Origin: Persicaria tinctoria
Lineage: Eukaryota > Streptophyta > Magnoliopsida > Caryophyllales > Polygonaceae
Direction: 5' to 3'
Assembly (NCBI GenBank): GCA_037127255.1
Contig: JBANSL010000007.1
Span: 63,907,038 to 63,971,037, forward strand
Length of the DNA stretch: 64,000 nt
Position 1 is the first letter of the stretch. Each line of letters starts with the position of its first letter. Shown here in pieces: positions 13,057 through 23,800 of this stretch. The translations under genes were made by a program, and so were the position numbers. The notes under the pieces are model-generated. The model made no database searches and was not told the origin of the DNA. It saw nothing but the letters and a program-made list of their open reading frames with translations.

Positions 13057-13326
13057 ATTTTTTGTATAGGAGGAAATCGAGAATGCAAATAAAATATAAA
13101 TAAATCAAGGCAAACCAGTTTCCGTCCCTTGCAAATAATTATAAGACCTCCTGATGTAGCAGCGGGAAGTCAAGATCGATCCACGAGGAAGCGTGTCAGC
13201 GGATCTTAGGCAGCGGAGAAATCTCACAGAACAGAAGTCGACAACAGGTGCTAGATCTCGACTAGGGTAAGTCGACAGAAGATCGGACAGTCGAACACAG
13301 CGCAGCAATCACAGGCACTGGGTCTC

Positions 13327-13470
13327 GTCGATCTCGACTAGAGGCTACTCGAGATCGAGTAGAGTCTTGGTCGACGTCGAGTTGAGTCTTGTCGAGCACC
13401 TGCACACAGAAGCTACAACGATTCTAGATCGAATATCAGTAACTCGAGATCGACCAGACTTGGTCGAGAT
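13327..13470 (-). repeat. E2 TCGANNTCGA cluster, LTR-end side
   Basis: Five sites: TCGATCTCGA, TCGAGATCGA and TCGACGTCGA start near 13328, 13349 and 13370, then two more TCGAGATCGA near 13443-13472. Neighbours are mostly 20-21 bp apart, start to start. Confidence 0.75.
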
Positions 13471-14068
13471 CGAGTAAGGGCAGAAAAACGAAATAAAGAA
13501 ATAAAGTAAAGGTAAAGGCTTTGGGACTTCGAAATAAACTGTATGTAAAAGAACTTCTAAGATTGGGGTTTGCAACAACGATAACCAAGCATGCATAAGA
13601 CAGAGATAAACAGATAATCATGTGAATTGCATCAAAGGACAAGTTTTCGCCTTTTCCAACAATTAGACAACTCTTTCAAGAAACCCTAATTGTCTCTACT
13701 AATTTTATGTTTACAATCCAAGTTGTTAACATGGATCTCCATTAGATGGGTAACAAACACATAAACAAGTAGTAGATTCTCAAAACATGATAAAAGTTGG
13801 ATCTTTACCTCAAACACGCAGGGCTATCGTCGGGCTCGCCCCAACCCTAGAAGTGGGTGGACTACTCGCACTCCATCGCAACCTCAGACATTGATTGGAA
13901 AGAAATAACAACTTGCATTAAACTAAATTCAAAAGACTTTACAATCCCGGCAATCCAACTCTCGTTGAACGCCAAAACCCTAAAACCTTCGAACTCCTAA
14001 AACTTCTCTTTGGAACTACTTGTCTACTTCTGAATTTTTTTATGACTAGAAATCAGCCCCATGGGCTT

Positions 14069-14076
14069 TATTTATA
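14069..14076 (-). promoter_or_regulatory. E2 LTR TATA box
   Basis: TATAAATA on the element strand, within CTATAAATAAAGCCC, conserved in every Athila-like LTR of this window. Confidence 0.7.
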
Positions 14077-14328
14077 GGCTTCTATACCTTGCTATTCAAG
14101 GATAGAAACATCTATCTATATCTAAAAGGCTTAATGATAAATAAAAGCAACAAAGGAATTAAATCTAAATAGGAAATTATATCTAAAGTGTCTTCAAGTG
14201 GATAGATCTCTCTCTTCATGATGTATTTTGATAAAATCAGATAGAATCGGCAGACTTCGGCTCCAAGCAATCCAAATCCGAGTAGGATAGATCAAAACGG
14301 GTCATGCGACCTTCTAGAGTCCTCCTCG

Positions 14329-14660
14329 ATCTCGAGTAAGGCTACTCGATCTCGAGTAAAACTGTCGTCGACTGGGTTGGCTCGGCGTCTCGGCTAGTTG
14401 GTGCTCGACAGGCTCGGACATGGCTCCTGGGCGTCGTCGATCTGGAGTACCCTTACTCGATCTCGAGTAAAGGTGGCTTGTCGACTAGGTCTTCTCGGCA
14501 GCGTCGGGTAGATCTTCTCGACATGCTCGGGTGCCGGCTTCTGGGTTCCTCGATCTCGAGTAGGTTTACTCGATCTCGAGTAGAGTGTAACCCGGCATGT
14601 CTTCGTCCTCGGCTTGTCGATCAGCTCTGTCCTCGACCAGGCACTTTTGGTCGATCTCGA
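14329..14660 (-). repeat. E2 TCGANNTCGA cluster upstream of TATA
   Basis: Paired TCGATCTCGA sites near 14330/14350, 14437 (degenerate)/14457 and 14550/14570, and one near 14651. Pair spacing is 20 bp. The cluster lies about 260-590 bp upstream of the TATA box. Confidence 0.75.
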
Positions 14661-15053
14661 GTAACTCTAAATCTCTCAGCTTTCTGCTCTGTTCTTAAAA
14701 CACACTTTCCCGAGTCCTCGTTCGTCGGATTGACGCATATGACCATGCATTGGAAAGCTCTTGCCGAGGGCTACAACTCTCATGAAGACATCAAAGCTTG
14801 ATTCAGAAAGAAGAATGGTAAAAAAATGGCCTTTTATCCAGCTGCACCATTCTTAGCTTCTCCATGAGTTTCCTTTATGCTCCAAAGTGCGTCCGATTTC
14901 TGCGAAATATAACAAAAACTTGTGTAGACCTCCATATATTGCAAATAAGTGTAAACTACACAGATTCTGTATTATTCTAACCCAAATGCATGCAATGTAT
15001 GCAGAAATCGATATAAAAGTAAGTGTAAAACATGGCAAATTAGGCTCACAACA

Positions 15054-15817
15054 AAGACCATTCATTGCTTAGAATTATCCTTTTATTGACACCATATATT
15101 CCCACTGTTTTAATGTTTTACACCACATTAAGCTTTGCTTAGCATTAGCTCCTTTAGGGTTGTTGCTTCCCTTGTCCTAGGGGTATCCATTTGGTGACTC
15201 CATTCCTTTTGGTTACATGATTCTTTTCCACTACACATGTATCTTTGCTTAGCATTAGCCCCTTAGGGTTGTTGCTTCCCTTGTCCTAGGGGTATCCATT
15301 TGGTGACACAATTAATTTTGATGACACCATTACTCCTGCTGATAGTGTATTTGCTTAGCATTAGCCCCTTTAGGGTATTTGATTCCCTTGTCATAGGGTT
15401 GTCCTTTTGGTGACAACATTACTTCTACTGACACCCCTCATCTTTAATGAAGTACTGTATATAACATTTTAGGGTTTAGGGTTGAGGATTTAGGGTTTAG
15501 GGCCTTGACCCTAAAACCTAAAGACTCAACCCTAAACCCTAAACCATACTGTACACCACATGTCCTTGTGATGACAGGATTCTTTTCCACCACACATGTA
15601 TCTTTTCTTAGCATTAGCCCCTTAGGGTTGTTGCTTCCCCTATCCTAGGGGTATCCATTTGGTGACACAATTAATTTTGATGACACCATTACTCCTGCAG
15701 ACAGGGTATTTGCTTAGCATTAGCCCATTTAGGGTATTTTTGATTCCCTTGTCATAGGGTTGTCCTTTTGTTGACACTATTACTCCTGCTGACACTATTA
15801 TTTATTTATGTTTAAAT
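15054..15817. repeat. MULE left non-coding repeats
   Basis: About five degenerate copies of a roughly 100-bp unit start near 15136, 15247, 15353, 15606 and 15713. Each has CTTAGCATTAGC, TAGGGTNNTTG and GGTGACAC or GATGACACC. Related units return at 20480-20770 beyond the Ulp1 gene. No ORF seen. Confidence 0.65.
15468..15545. repeat. Inverted telomere-like repeat
   Basis: TTTAGGG units on the left face CCCTAAA units on the right around about 15505, giving an imperfect palindrome. It matches the plant telomere repeat but is short and interstitial. Confidence 0.6.
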
Positions 15818-16841
15818 TTGATATGTTGTTCAGGTAAAGATATTGTGCTATTTAGTGAACCTTCTCCTTTGGAGACATCATTTCCTCTTGATTCTGCTGG
15901 ATTTAAGTTCATTGTCCCTGAGATGAAGCGTTTTCATGCACATCTTAATGTATACTCAAAGCCTGCTGTTATTGATATCATTCGGGAGGGGTTGTCTTAA
16001 TCTGATTGGGCTACCCTCATTGATGGTTGTTTTGGGTCAATTGTGCATGCTGGTGATCGCCTGTATTTCTATTCTCAACTTGTCCATCAGATGCTACTAC
16101 ATGAAGTGGAGACTAAGAAAAAGAATGAAATGTGGTTTAAAGTTGGACGACATATGTTAAGGTTCTCGCTTGCTGAATTTTGCTGTGTAACCGGGTTTGT
16201 TTGTGAAGATAATGGTTATGATAAGTCTACCTCTCCTCAAGTTGACATGGAGGAGTTTTTGGGTGTTTGTGAGTGCAGTCTGGAGGGTCTTATTGCAATT
16301 TTTAAAAAGGAACCAAATGTGTCTCAGAAAAAACTATCCTTAGCATACCTATTACTGATTGAGGGTGTTTTGCTCCCCCAGAGGAAAAACTATAATGTCC
16401 GTCAACAGTATGTTGATCTTGTTTCTGATTTGGTCAGATTATCGTTGTATCCTTTTGGACGACTTGTCTATTTGGAAACATTGTCTTTTTTGAAGAAAGG
16501 CATGCGATCAGAACAAGCCAACAGAGGTGAGAGGTTTGGCTACAATATTTTCGGTTATCCCTTGGCATTTCAGGTAGTTTCCTTCTACTTACTTTTAAGT
16601 TCCAATTTTTATTGTGTATGCCTATTATTTTTATATTATTGTTCTTTTATTCTAATTTTTGTCCTTATTGTTGTTTTGATCTCAGGTTTGGATTTTAGAA
16701 GCAATTCCTCAAATTGCTTCGATGACATGTTGTAACTTTGCATATTGTGAAGGATTACCTGCCTCTATTGTTTGGTATAGTGAAAATGTTGATTTCTACA
16801 TTAATTATGACAAGTGTGCTGAATGTTTTTCAAAAGATTTG
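15818..16841 (+). pseudogene. DUF1985 region of the MULE Ulp1 gene (5' exons, broken)
   Basis: Exon 1 runs to 16573 and exon 2 is 16686-16841, with GT/AG borders (CAG|GTAG and CTCAG|GTTTGG). The translation has DUF1985 signatures: SQLVH, EMWFKVG, RFSLAEFCCVTGF and YPLAFQ|VWILEAIPQIA across the splice. DUF1985 is a plant domain usually found upstream of Ulp1 in transposon-borne proteases; its biochemical role is not established. An in-frame TAA at 15998-16000 interrupts the frame. No ATG is evident upstream and a CAG at about 15830 may be an acceptor, so earlier exons may be missing. The next exon is out of frame with exon 2. Confidence 0.7.
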
Positions 16842-16943
16842 GTAAGCATCTTTTTTCTTCATGTGTTTTATTATTTATATATCAATTCATTGTTCCATTT
16901 CCTTACTGTCATTGTGTAATGTTGTTTCTTGTTCTCTTGCTAG

Positions 16944-18967
16944 GGTGTTACTGTCTATCCTATGTAGTATCTGCTAGAAAGTTACGTCTTGAAGCTCATG
17001 TAGTTAGGCAATCAGGTGGTCCCATATTTCATGGTGGAGTTGAAGCTACTCTCCCTTCTCTTAAACTTCCTACTCGAAAGAAGTACTTAGTCAGAAAGTC
17101 ACCATTGGGGAAAAAGAAGTTAATTGCCACTGATGCAACGTCTGACTTTGAGAGTCTTGTCCCTTTGAAGAAGGCAGGTGTGACACGGTCCACGCGCACT
17201 GCTGCCAGACCTGTTCCTCTCAAGCAATTAGTGGTTACACGGTCCAAGCGCAGTGATGCTCCTGTGGTGAAGAAGAGAGAGTTTAGAAGCTCTGTTGCTG
17301 TTGATCAGCCTATGAAGAAGAAGCAACGAGTGATGCCATATCGGCAATCTTCAAAGAGCCAATCTCCCTCTAAGAGTAAAGAAGAAGCAAAGAAGGTTGA
17401 CAAAGTTCCAGCTCATGCAGACAAGCCAAAGAAATCCAAGTTTAAGCTACCTAGACCTGTTCCTCCTACAGGTGATAAGTTTAGTGCCCCTAAGTCTGAG
17501 TCTGCACCTGATTTTCCTTCCTCTTCTATTCCTGCAAGTCATGATCTTCCTGGTTGGGCTAAAGATTTGTTTGGAAAAGCTGAATTTATTGAAGGATTTA
17601 TCAAATCTTTTAGGGCATCCTTTGACAAGATTGAATCACAGTTGAAGGAGTGTGTTTCTAAGATCATTGGACTTGAGCAGAGAATTGCTTTACTAGAATC
17701 TCATCGTTCTAATGATGACAGTGAAGCCGCTCTAAAAATGTTTCGTGAAGAATTGGATGCATCTCTCAAGCCTAAAATGGCTGGGATTAGAGAGAACTGC
17801 TCTCAAGTTTCTCAGCATGGGTATCCTTTTAGCTGTTTAAATGAAACGGATGACAACGATACTTCCAACGAGTCTGACCCTGCAGATTATTGTGTTCGTC
17901 CATCAAATAATGTGTTAACTTTAATAGATGGTGATGTTGATTGCACTGCTAATGGGACAGATCTGGAGTCACTGGAGAAAGCTGATGACAATGTTCTTTC
18001 TTCTGCTGATGACATGGTACTCCCTTCTCCTGATAAGATTGCTGATGACAGTGTTATTGCTACTGCTGAAGTCCTTGCTTCTCTGGCTGAAGCTGGTGAC
18101 ATTGTTGTTCCTGTTCTTGATGTGTTTGTCTCAAGTGCAGTGGGTGTTTCAGATGATAAGGTTAATCCAAGTGGGGTTCCTACTGATAGTGGTGTGCCTC
18201 CAACTGTTGTGTCACATGGTGGAATTGAAGCTTCTCCTCCTGCTTCTACCGATGAAATTAATGACAGTGACTTTGTTACTCCTACTTTAGTCATTATCTC
18301 AACAGATGGAACTGATGATTCTAGTGTTGCTCCCACTGAAGTTATTCTATCATATTCCACCAATATTGCTCTTTCTGTTGGTCCTAAAGTTGTTCTTTCT
18401 TCACAGGAGTGCATTGCTGACATTAATGTGCCAAAAGATGTGCCTGGTGACAGTGCTGGAGCTGATAATGTTGTTATTGTTTCGACTGATGAAATTAATG
18501 ACAGTTCTGGTTCTGGTGACATTGTTGCTCCTACTGTTGTTCTTTCTTCACTTGAGTTCAATAAAGACAGTAGTGTGGCAAAAGAGGTGGTTGGTGACAT
18601 TGTTGGTGATGATGCTGCTGTTGGTGCTTCAAATGATGCAGTTGATGACAGTTCTGGTGTTGGTGTCATTCTTGGTTATTCATCTGATGTGAATGATGAA
18701 AGTGTTGCTACTGATGTTAATGTTTCTGCTACAGAGAGTCTACTTCATAACATCACTGATTTTATGCAGCCCGTACCGTCAGATGAAGAAGAAGAGGTTC
18801 CGTTACGGCGTTCCCATAGGGTTGGGAAAACTGCCCCTGCAGTCCAAACTCCTTATACAAATCCGTGTAAACCAAAGAAGCCTCGCCTTCCAAAAGAACC
18901 GACTAACTCTTTTCTAACCAAAGTGGCTCGTACTGATTTTTATACTGGCTTTAGATCTCTTGGGTAA
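16944..18967 (+). pseudogene. Linker region of the MULE Ulp1 gene (basic, coiled-coil, acidic repeat)
   Basis: An open frame of about 670 aa between the DUF1985 and Ulp1 exons. In order: a Lys/Arg/Ser-rich, NLS-like part (about 17080-17450, KKREF, MKKKQR), a probable coiled coil (about 17570-17760), then a long Asp/Ser/Val/Thr-rich low-complexity stretch (17840-18750) with repeated DDS, NDS and GDIV. These come from recurrent GATGACAGT/GGTGACAT DNA, the motif also scattered in the non-coding parts. It ends in RRSHRVGK and a basic patch before a GT donor near 18964. This is where these proteins typically vary. The opposite-strand frame 17887-18669 is its shadow. Confidence 0.6.
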
Positions 18968-19073
18968 TTATCTATTTTTTATTTATCTATCTTCTCTTTT
19001 TAATATTTCTACTTCCTATTATAATTTTATTTATCTTTGGTTTTATTTTTATATTTTTTTTGTGTTTTTGTAG

Positions 19074-19981
19074 GCGTGATGGGATGATTTATGGATTTAC
19101 TGCTGTCATGAACAAGTAGTTTTTCACTGAGTTGGTGGGGAAGGGCAGCTGGCTTCTCGATGTTGTAAGTTCATATTTTGTGTTATTTGGTCCTATGTAC
19201 ATGTGTTTTTCTTGTTGATTACAGTTGGTGACAGTAGTGTGGTGACAGTTAGGAATTATTCTTTTTCTTTTCACAACATATTGATGAATCACTTTATCAT
19301 TTGAGAAAGCGCTTTCACGACTTTCATGATCAACATTTAAGCAGTCTTATATTAGACACCATTTTTATTACCAAGATTGGGGCGTACAATCCTGATTTAA
19401 ATACAAAGCACCCTACAATTGATGAGTCTTTCTACAAGTATTTCATTGGTCTCTCTCCTCCTTGTGGGAAGCCTTGGGAAGGTGTCAAGAAGGTCTACAC
19501 CCCTTTTAATATTGATAACAAGCATTGGGTTGCACTTGAGATTCAGTTGGACTCGAAGCACATTATTGTGTATGACTCCCAATGTAATTACTACAAAGAG
19601 GAAGTTATAACTCAGAAGCTTGCTCAGACTTGCCAAATGCTTCCTATTCTAATAATGAAGAGTGGTGTGTTTCCTGATGTTGATGACACTCTCTTTGTTG
19701 TTGAGAGAGTATCGGGTTTGAAGCAAAATGAAGAAGGGTACCTTCTGTTTGCCATCTTTTTATTCTTTTTTATTTATTTATTTTCTGTTTCATTAGATTA
19801 CATCTGCTCACTTTTTCTTTGTGTGTTTATTATGTAGGGGTAGATGTGGGGTTTACACCATAAAGCACATTGAGCACCTTGTATTTGATGGTAACATGGA
19901 TCTTATCAATGACGACTATGTTCAGGCCTATCGTGAGAGGATTGCAGCTGATCTCTTCGCCAAGCAATGGACATTTGTTTA
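19074..19981 (+). pseudogene. Ulp1-type (C48) cysteine protease, 3' exons of the MULE gene
   Basis: Exons about 19074-19164, 19277-19737 and 19838-19981. The peptidase core keeps the triad: His in NKHWVALEI (about 19523), Asp in IIVYDSQ (19574) and Cys in GRCGVYTIKHIE (19845), with a Gln shortly before the Cys. The C-terminus ends QAYRERIAADLFAKQWTFV. Ulp1 proteases cleave ubiquitin-like proteins such as SUMO; why MULEs carry them is unclear. Lesions: an in-frame TAG at 19117-19119, and the acceptor before 19277 reads CACAA where CACAG is expected. So the core looks intact but the gene is probably not translated whole. Confidence 0.8.
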
Positions 19982-21091
19982 GTTTATCACATAAGTTTCT
20001 GTAGTTGGGACAATGTAGCTTTCAAATTCCTAAATACATTTACTTATCTAATTATGGGATATTTAGTTGATGTAAGTTGCATGATGACACTTTGAAATAC
20101 TTGAACCAAGTTAGTTGTATTTTGGAATGAATGTTTTCATATTAATATCTATGTTCCTTTTAATCATTTTATGTATTATGCCTTTTATATTTGTTAAGTC
20201 TCCATAATTTCAATTTACTTTCAAAGTTTGATGATTTCTGGTGACAGGCTCACTGTTTTTACCCTGGTGACAATGCTGATGACATTGTTTTTCCGTGTGC
20301 TAGTGGTTGCCTTTGGTGATAGAAGATGCATCTCTATTAATTGAACTGATTTGTTTAGTATTACCCCTGCTAGTGTTTGGTGACACTAACCATTCTGATG
20401 ACAGAATTTTTGACACAGTGTGGTTACATCATTTTCCCCACTTTTTTTATTTTTATTTTTTATATTTTAAACCACATGTTGCTTTGCTTAGCATTATCCC
20501 CTTTATGGTATTTGCTTCCCTTGTCCTAGGGTTGTTCTTTTAATGACACCATTACTTGTGGTGACACCATCCATTTTGATGACAGAATTTTTAAAACTGT
20601 TTTCAGTGTGGTGACACCATTTTTCCCACTTTTTATATTTTTTTTTAAAATTTTTTTTATTGTAAACCACATGTATCTTTGTTTAGTAGCAGTTTCCCTT
20701 TTTCGGTATTTTCTTCCATTGTCATAGGGTTGTTCTTTTGGTGACACGATTTCTTTGGTGACATACCACATTTTCTTCTGCTGAGAGACTCCTTTACACT
20801 TTTTTCAATTGTGGTGACAGAGCTTGTGGTTACACTTCAAGTGCTTTGTTGGCAGATTATATATACTGAACAACACTTGAATCAATTTGTTTTATTTTGA
20901 ACAGAAACTAAAAGTTGGTGATAGTTTATATAAAAGCTGGTGACAGTGTAAGAAACTGGTTAAAGGTAATATAGAAACTGGTTACAACTAACATTCTATT
21001 CAATATAAGAAGAACAAAAACATAAAATGTACTAAAACTTAATGTAGCATAAACTGTCTAGCTGGTCTGATGACTCTTTAATCCTTTTCAT
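19982..21091. other. MULE intergenic region between convergent genes
   Basis: AT-rich, no ORF. Many GGTGACA/GATGACA copies (for example 20083, 20242, 20266, 20278, 20382, 20398, 20561, 20579, 20610, 20741, 20815 and 20940) and two further CTTAGCATTA-type units (about 20485 and 20680). The 3' ends of both genes must lie here. Confidence 0.6.
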
Positions 21092-23406
21092 CTATATTCT
21101 CCAACTGAAGGCTTCCTTTTTTTTTTGAGGTCGACCGCATCTTTTACGCACCAATGGTGGGTGACATCTCTGCTGTTTGATGTCATCTGGCACAATCCAC
21201 TCTGCTTCTTGTAACACTGGATATATTGTCTCTTGATAAGCCAAGGTCTAAGCTTCATTTGTGTAATAAGTTCTAATATACCTCAAAATATCCAGTTTTT
21301 TCTCTCTGATGACAGCAAGCGCGTGTACACAAGGTATCTTGTCCTAATCAAATACCTTACATGTACAAGATTTCTGATTCAGATCAAGAAGAACCTTATT
21401 CATGCCACCAACAACTTCAAACTGGAAGTCATTCAGTTGTTTGACAGTGTACATTCCCGATTCGCTGCATCTTATGTACACTGTATCACTGATTTTTTTG
21501 GAAGATCAAAGCTGTTATCCTCAGATTCTTTTATGCGGTCATTGAACCATTTTGTTAGTTTCTCTCTGATTGCATTCAGTAGTTCTATAACTGGGAATGA
21601 TCTATCTTCACCGAATACACTATTGATTGTCTCTGCATTGTTTGAAGTCATCATATTGTTCCTATCAGCTTTTGAATAAGCTCTTGCCCATTTCTCAAAC
21701 TTCAGATCTTCAAGAAATGTCTTGATCTTGCTGTCGGCATTAGTAATGCATTCAAAGTAGGTGTTGAATCCTGATACTGTGTAACTGTTTGCAGCTTGTT
21801 CAAAGCACTCACACAGACTCTTCTTCTTGAATTTTGACATTATATTCTGTTTCAAGTGCCATCTGCAGTAATAGTGCTTAGCATTTGGGTAAACCAACTC
21901 TAACGCTCTTGCAATGCTTTGATGACGGTCAGAAACAAAAACCAGCTCTTCACTTGATGGGATGACCGTTGCTAGCTTGTTGAAGAACTACTCATAAGAG
22001 TCAACCACTACAAAGGCAATGGGGTATATTTGATGATTTGCATCTTGTGCAGAAGCTGTGAGAAGAGTCCCTCTGTATTTTCCATTTAGAAATGTACCAT
22101 CGACCACTAGTACCTGTCATATTGAGTATGATTACAGTTTTGCAGGTATCAAACTTATCTAAAAAATATTGGAAAATATTTGGTTATAGTAATCAAGCTC
22201 ACTTTTGATGACATGCATGTAATATAGATACTGAGATCAAAATTGATGACAATATTCCCATCTCAAACAACAATTGTACTCGAGATTACATAAAAGGCAT
22301 GTAGCAGTTATGATTAAATCTAAGAAATCCATTGATGACAAGCATACAAATTAATCGAACCCAGCTATCATAATGTAAGAATTTGTACCTTTCGCATAAT
22401 TGGGAATGCACGGATACATTGTCTAAATGCAATGAACAAATACTTGAACCTTGATTGGGAGTCAACTTGAATGAAGGTGACAGTTCCAGGATTATGTTGC
22501 TTTAGGACACAACAATATGCTGGTAATAATTCATAGCTTCCTTCTGATGACCCCTTTACCGTCGTTATTGCTGCATCACGAGCTTTCCATGATTTCCAGT
22601 AGCTCACATTTATTTTCAAGTCAGTTCTTATGATGTTTCTAATCTGACTTGGAGTTGGCCCCTTTTTGATGTCTTCATATCTATTCATATGATGTAAAAG
22701 AGTCAATAAAATATCAGAGGAGTGATTACAGGAAGGAATTACAGTATATTTCACCTTGGTTTGATCTTTTCAGCAACAAGTTTGTAGTTCGGAGCGCGAC
22801 ATTTTCCAATCCTTACTTCCAAACTGCAACTATGTTCTTGATTATATTTCAAAATTGAAATATAGTTGACCCAGTTAAGATGGCACTGTGAATTTTCCAA
22901 TCGCAACTCTTATCAACACAAACTGTTCTGCAATAACTTAATGTTGTCTTTTTCACCCTGTAAGCAAACGTTTCTTGTGCAGCCAACAATGCAATAGCAT
23001 CTTTCAGATCTTCTTTTGTTCTGAACAGTTGTCCCCCAGCTATATTAATGACCCCCTTTCTTGAACTTATAGATTCTGCATAATTTATGGACATTGTAGT
23101 GCTACTGATGCCACTCTCGATCTCGGTACCATCTCCATTATCATTTGTATCATTGACATTATTTATGCAGTCTACATCATCATTCTGCACACAGAAGCTG
23201 TCTTCCATCACATATGTATCCTTGAAATAGTTGTCAGCATGTAAAACCAACTGATTTTCATCATTCATAGAGTGTGTTACTTGATCTTCAATGATTTCCT
23301 TTACGATAGTAGCATATAAAGGTAATGTCCAATTCACTTCCTTCACTTCACTTATTTGAAAGAAACTCCTCAACTCACAGTCATTCGCAATAAAAAAAGG
23401 CTCCAA
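21092..23406 (-). pseudogene. Mutator-like (MURA-type) transposase, multiply broken
   Basis: Domains in order on the minus strand. 23406-22849: acidic lead and MuDR-type N-terminal domain (LFRTKEDLKDAI, YCRTVCVDKSCDWKIHSAI). 22848-22755: HSC...CRAPNYK in a shifted frame. 22709-22388: YWKSWKARDAAI and HNPGTVTF. 22115-21898: catalytic part with VVDGTFLNG (first Asp, about 22100) and FVSDRHQSI (second Asp, about 21927). 21898-21472: YPNAKHYYCRWHLKQN and the C-terminal half. 21372-21317: SWIM zinc finger (CTCK...CVHALA). The end at 21092 follows an AT-hook-like GRPQKKK. Some gaps are introns. Lesions: a 1-nt frameshift near 22850 and TAG stops at 21988-21990 and 21344-21346, plus others near the C-terminus. 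No ATG was found at the start. Confidence 0.82.
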
Positions 23407-23419
23407 TTTTATTCAAACT

Positions 23420-23800
23420 GAGGTACTGTGATGACATGCATCCAATTTTATTTAAACACAGCTATCATAATCACATCGCAATTAGCTACTGTGATGACAT
23501 GCATCAATTTTATTCAAACTGAGATCAAAATCAAACTCTGATACTGTGATGACAGGCATCCAATTTTATTCAAACTGAGACCAAAAACAAACTCAGATAC
23601 TATGATGACAGGCATCCAATTTCATTCAAACACAGCTATCATAATCAAATTGCAATTAGCTACTATGATGACATGCATCCAATTTTATTCAAACTGAGAT
23701 CAAAATCAAAGTTAGATAATGTGATGACAGGCATCCAATTTTATTCAAACACATCTATCATAATCAAATTGGATTTAGCTATGTGATGACAGGAATCCAT
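23420..23800. repeat. Minisatellite in MULE right arm
   Basis: Seven copies of a 54-63-bp unit built on GTGATGACA(T/G)GCATCCAATTTTATTCAAAC, starting near 23428, 23491, 23546, 23602, 23664, 23721 and 23781, with variable spacers. It lies upstream of the transposase start. Confidence 0.75.

Larger units (their letters stand above)
10771..15053 (-). mobile_element. E2: Athila-like non-autonomous LTR element carrying ORF-X (3' LTR outside window)
   Basis: Read on the minus strand: 5' LTR (13063-15053), tRNA-Asp primer site (13039-13056), leader, ORF-X (12183-12974) and a shared 3' non-coding region to 10771, where E1 interrupts it. The missing 3' LTR should lie left of E1, beyond the window. The LTR, leader and 3' region match E5 and E6, which carry gag-PR. 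Here ORF-X takes the place of gag. No pol segment is present. Confidence 0.8.
13063..15053 (-). repeat. E2 5' LTR, 1991 bp
   Basis: Element-strand end is ...GATTTCCTCCTATACA beside the PBS and start is TGTTGTGAGCC (15043-15053). Contains a TATA box (14069-14076) and two clusters of TCGANNTCGA sites, here mostly with TC/GA centres. Resembles solo LTR E7 most closely (same CCCATGGGGCTGATTT after the TATA box and the same motif centres). Confidence 0.85.

Noticed and set aside
17887..18669. 260-aa minus-strand Ser/Thr/Glu-rich frame
   Set aside because: Exact shadow of the Ulp1 linker repeat region.
17928..18917. Leu-rich plus-strand frames resembling membrane segments
   Set aside because: Shifted frame of the same repeat (GTTGATGAC read as Leu/Met/Thr); not real transmembrane proteins.
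23420..23800. Possible CRISPR-like array
   Set aside because: Units are degenerate, spacers similar to one another, and the setting is a plant MULE; an ordinary minisatellite.
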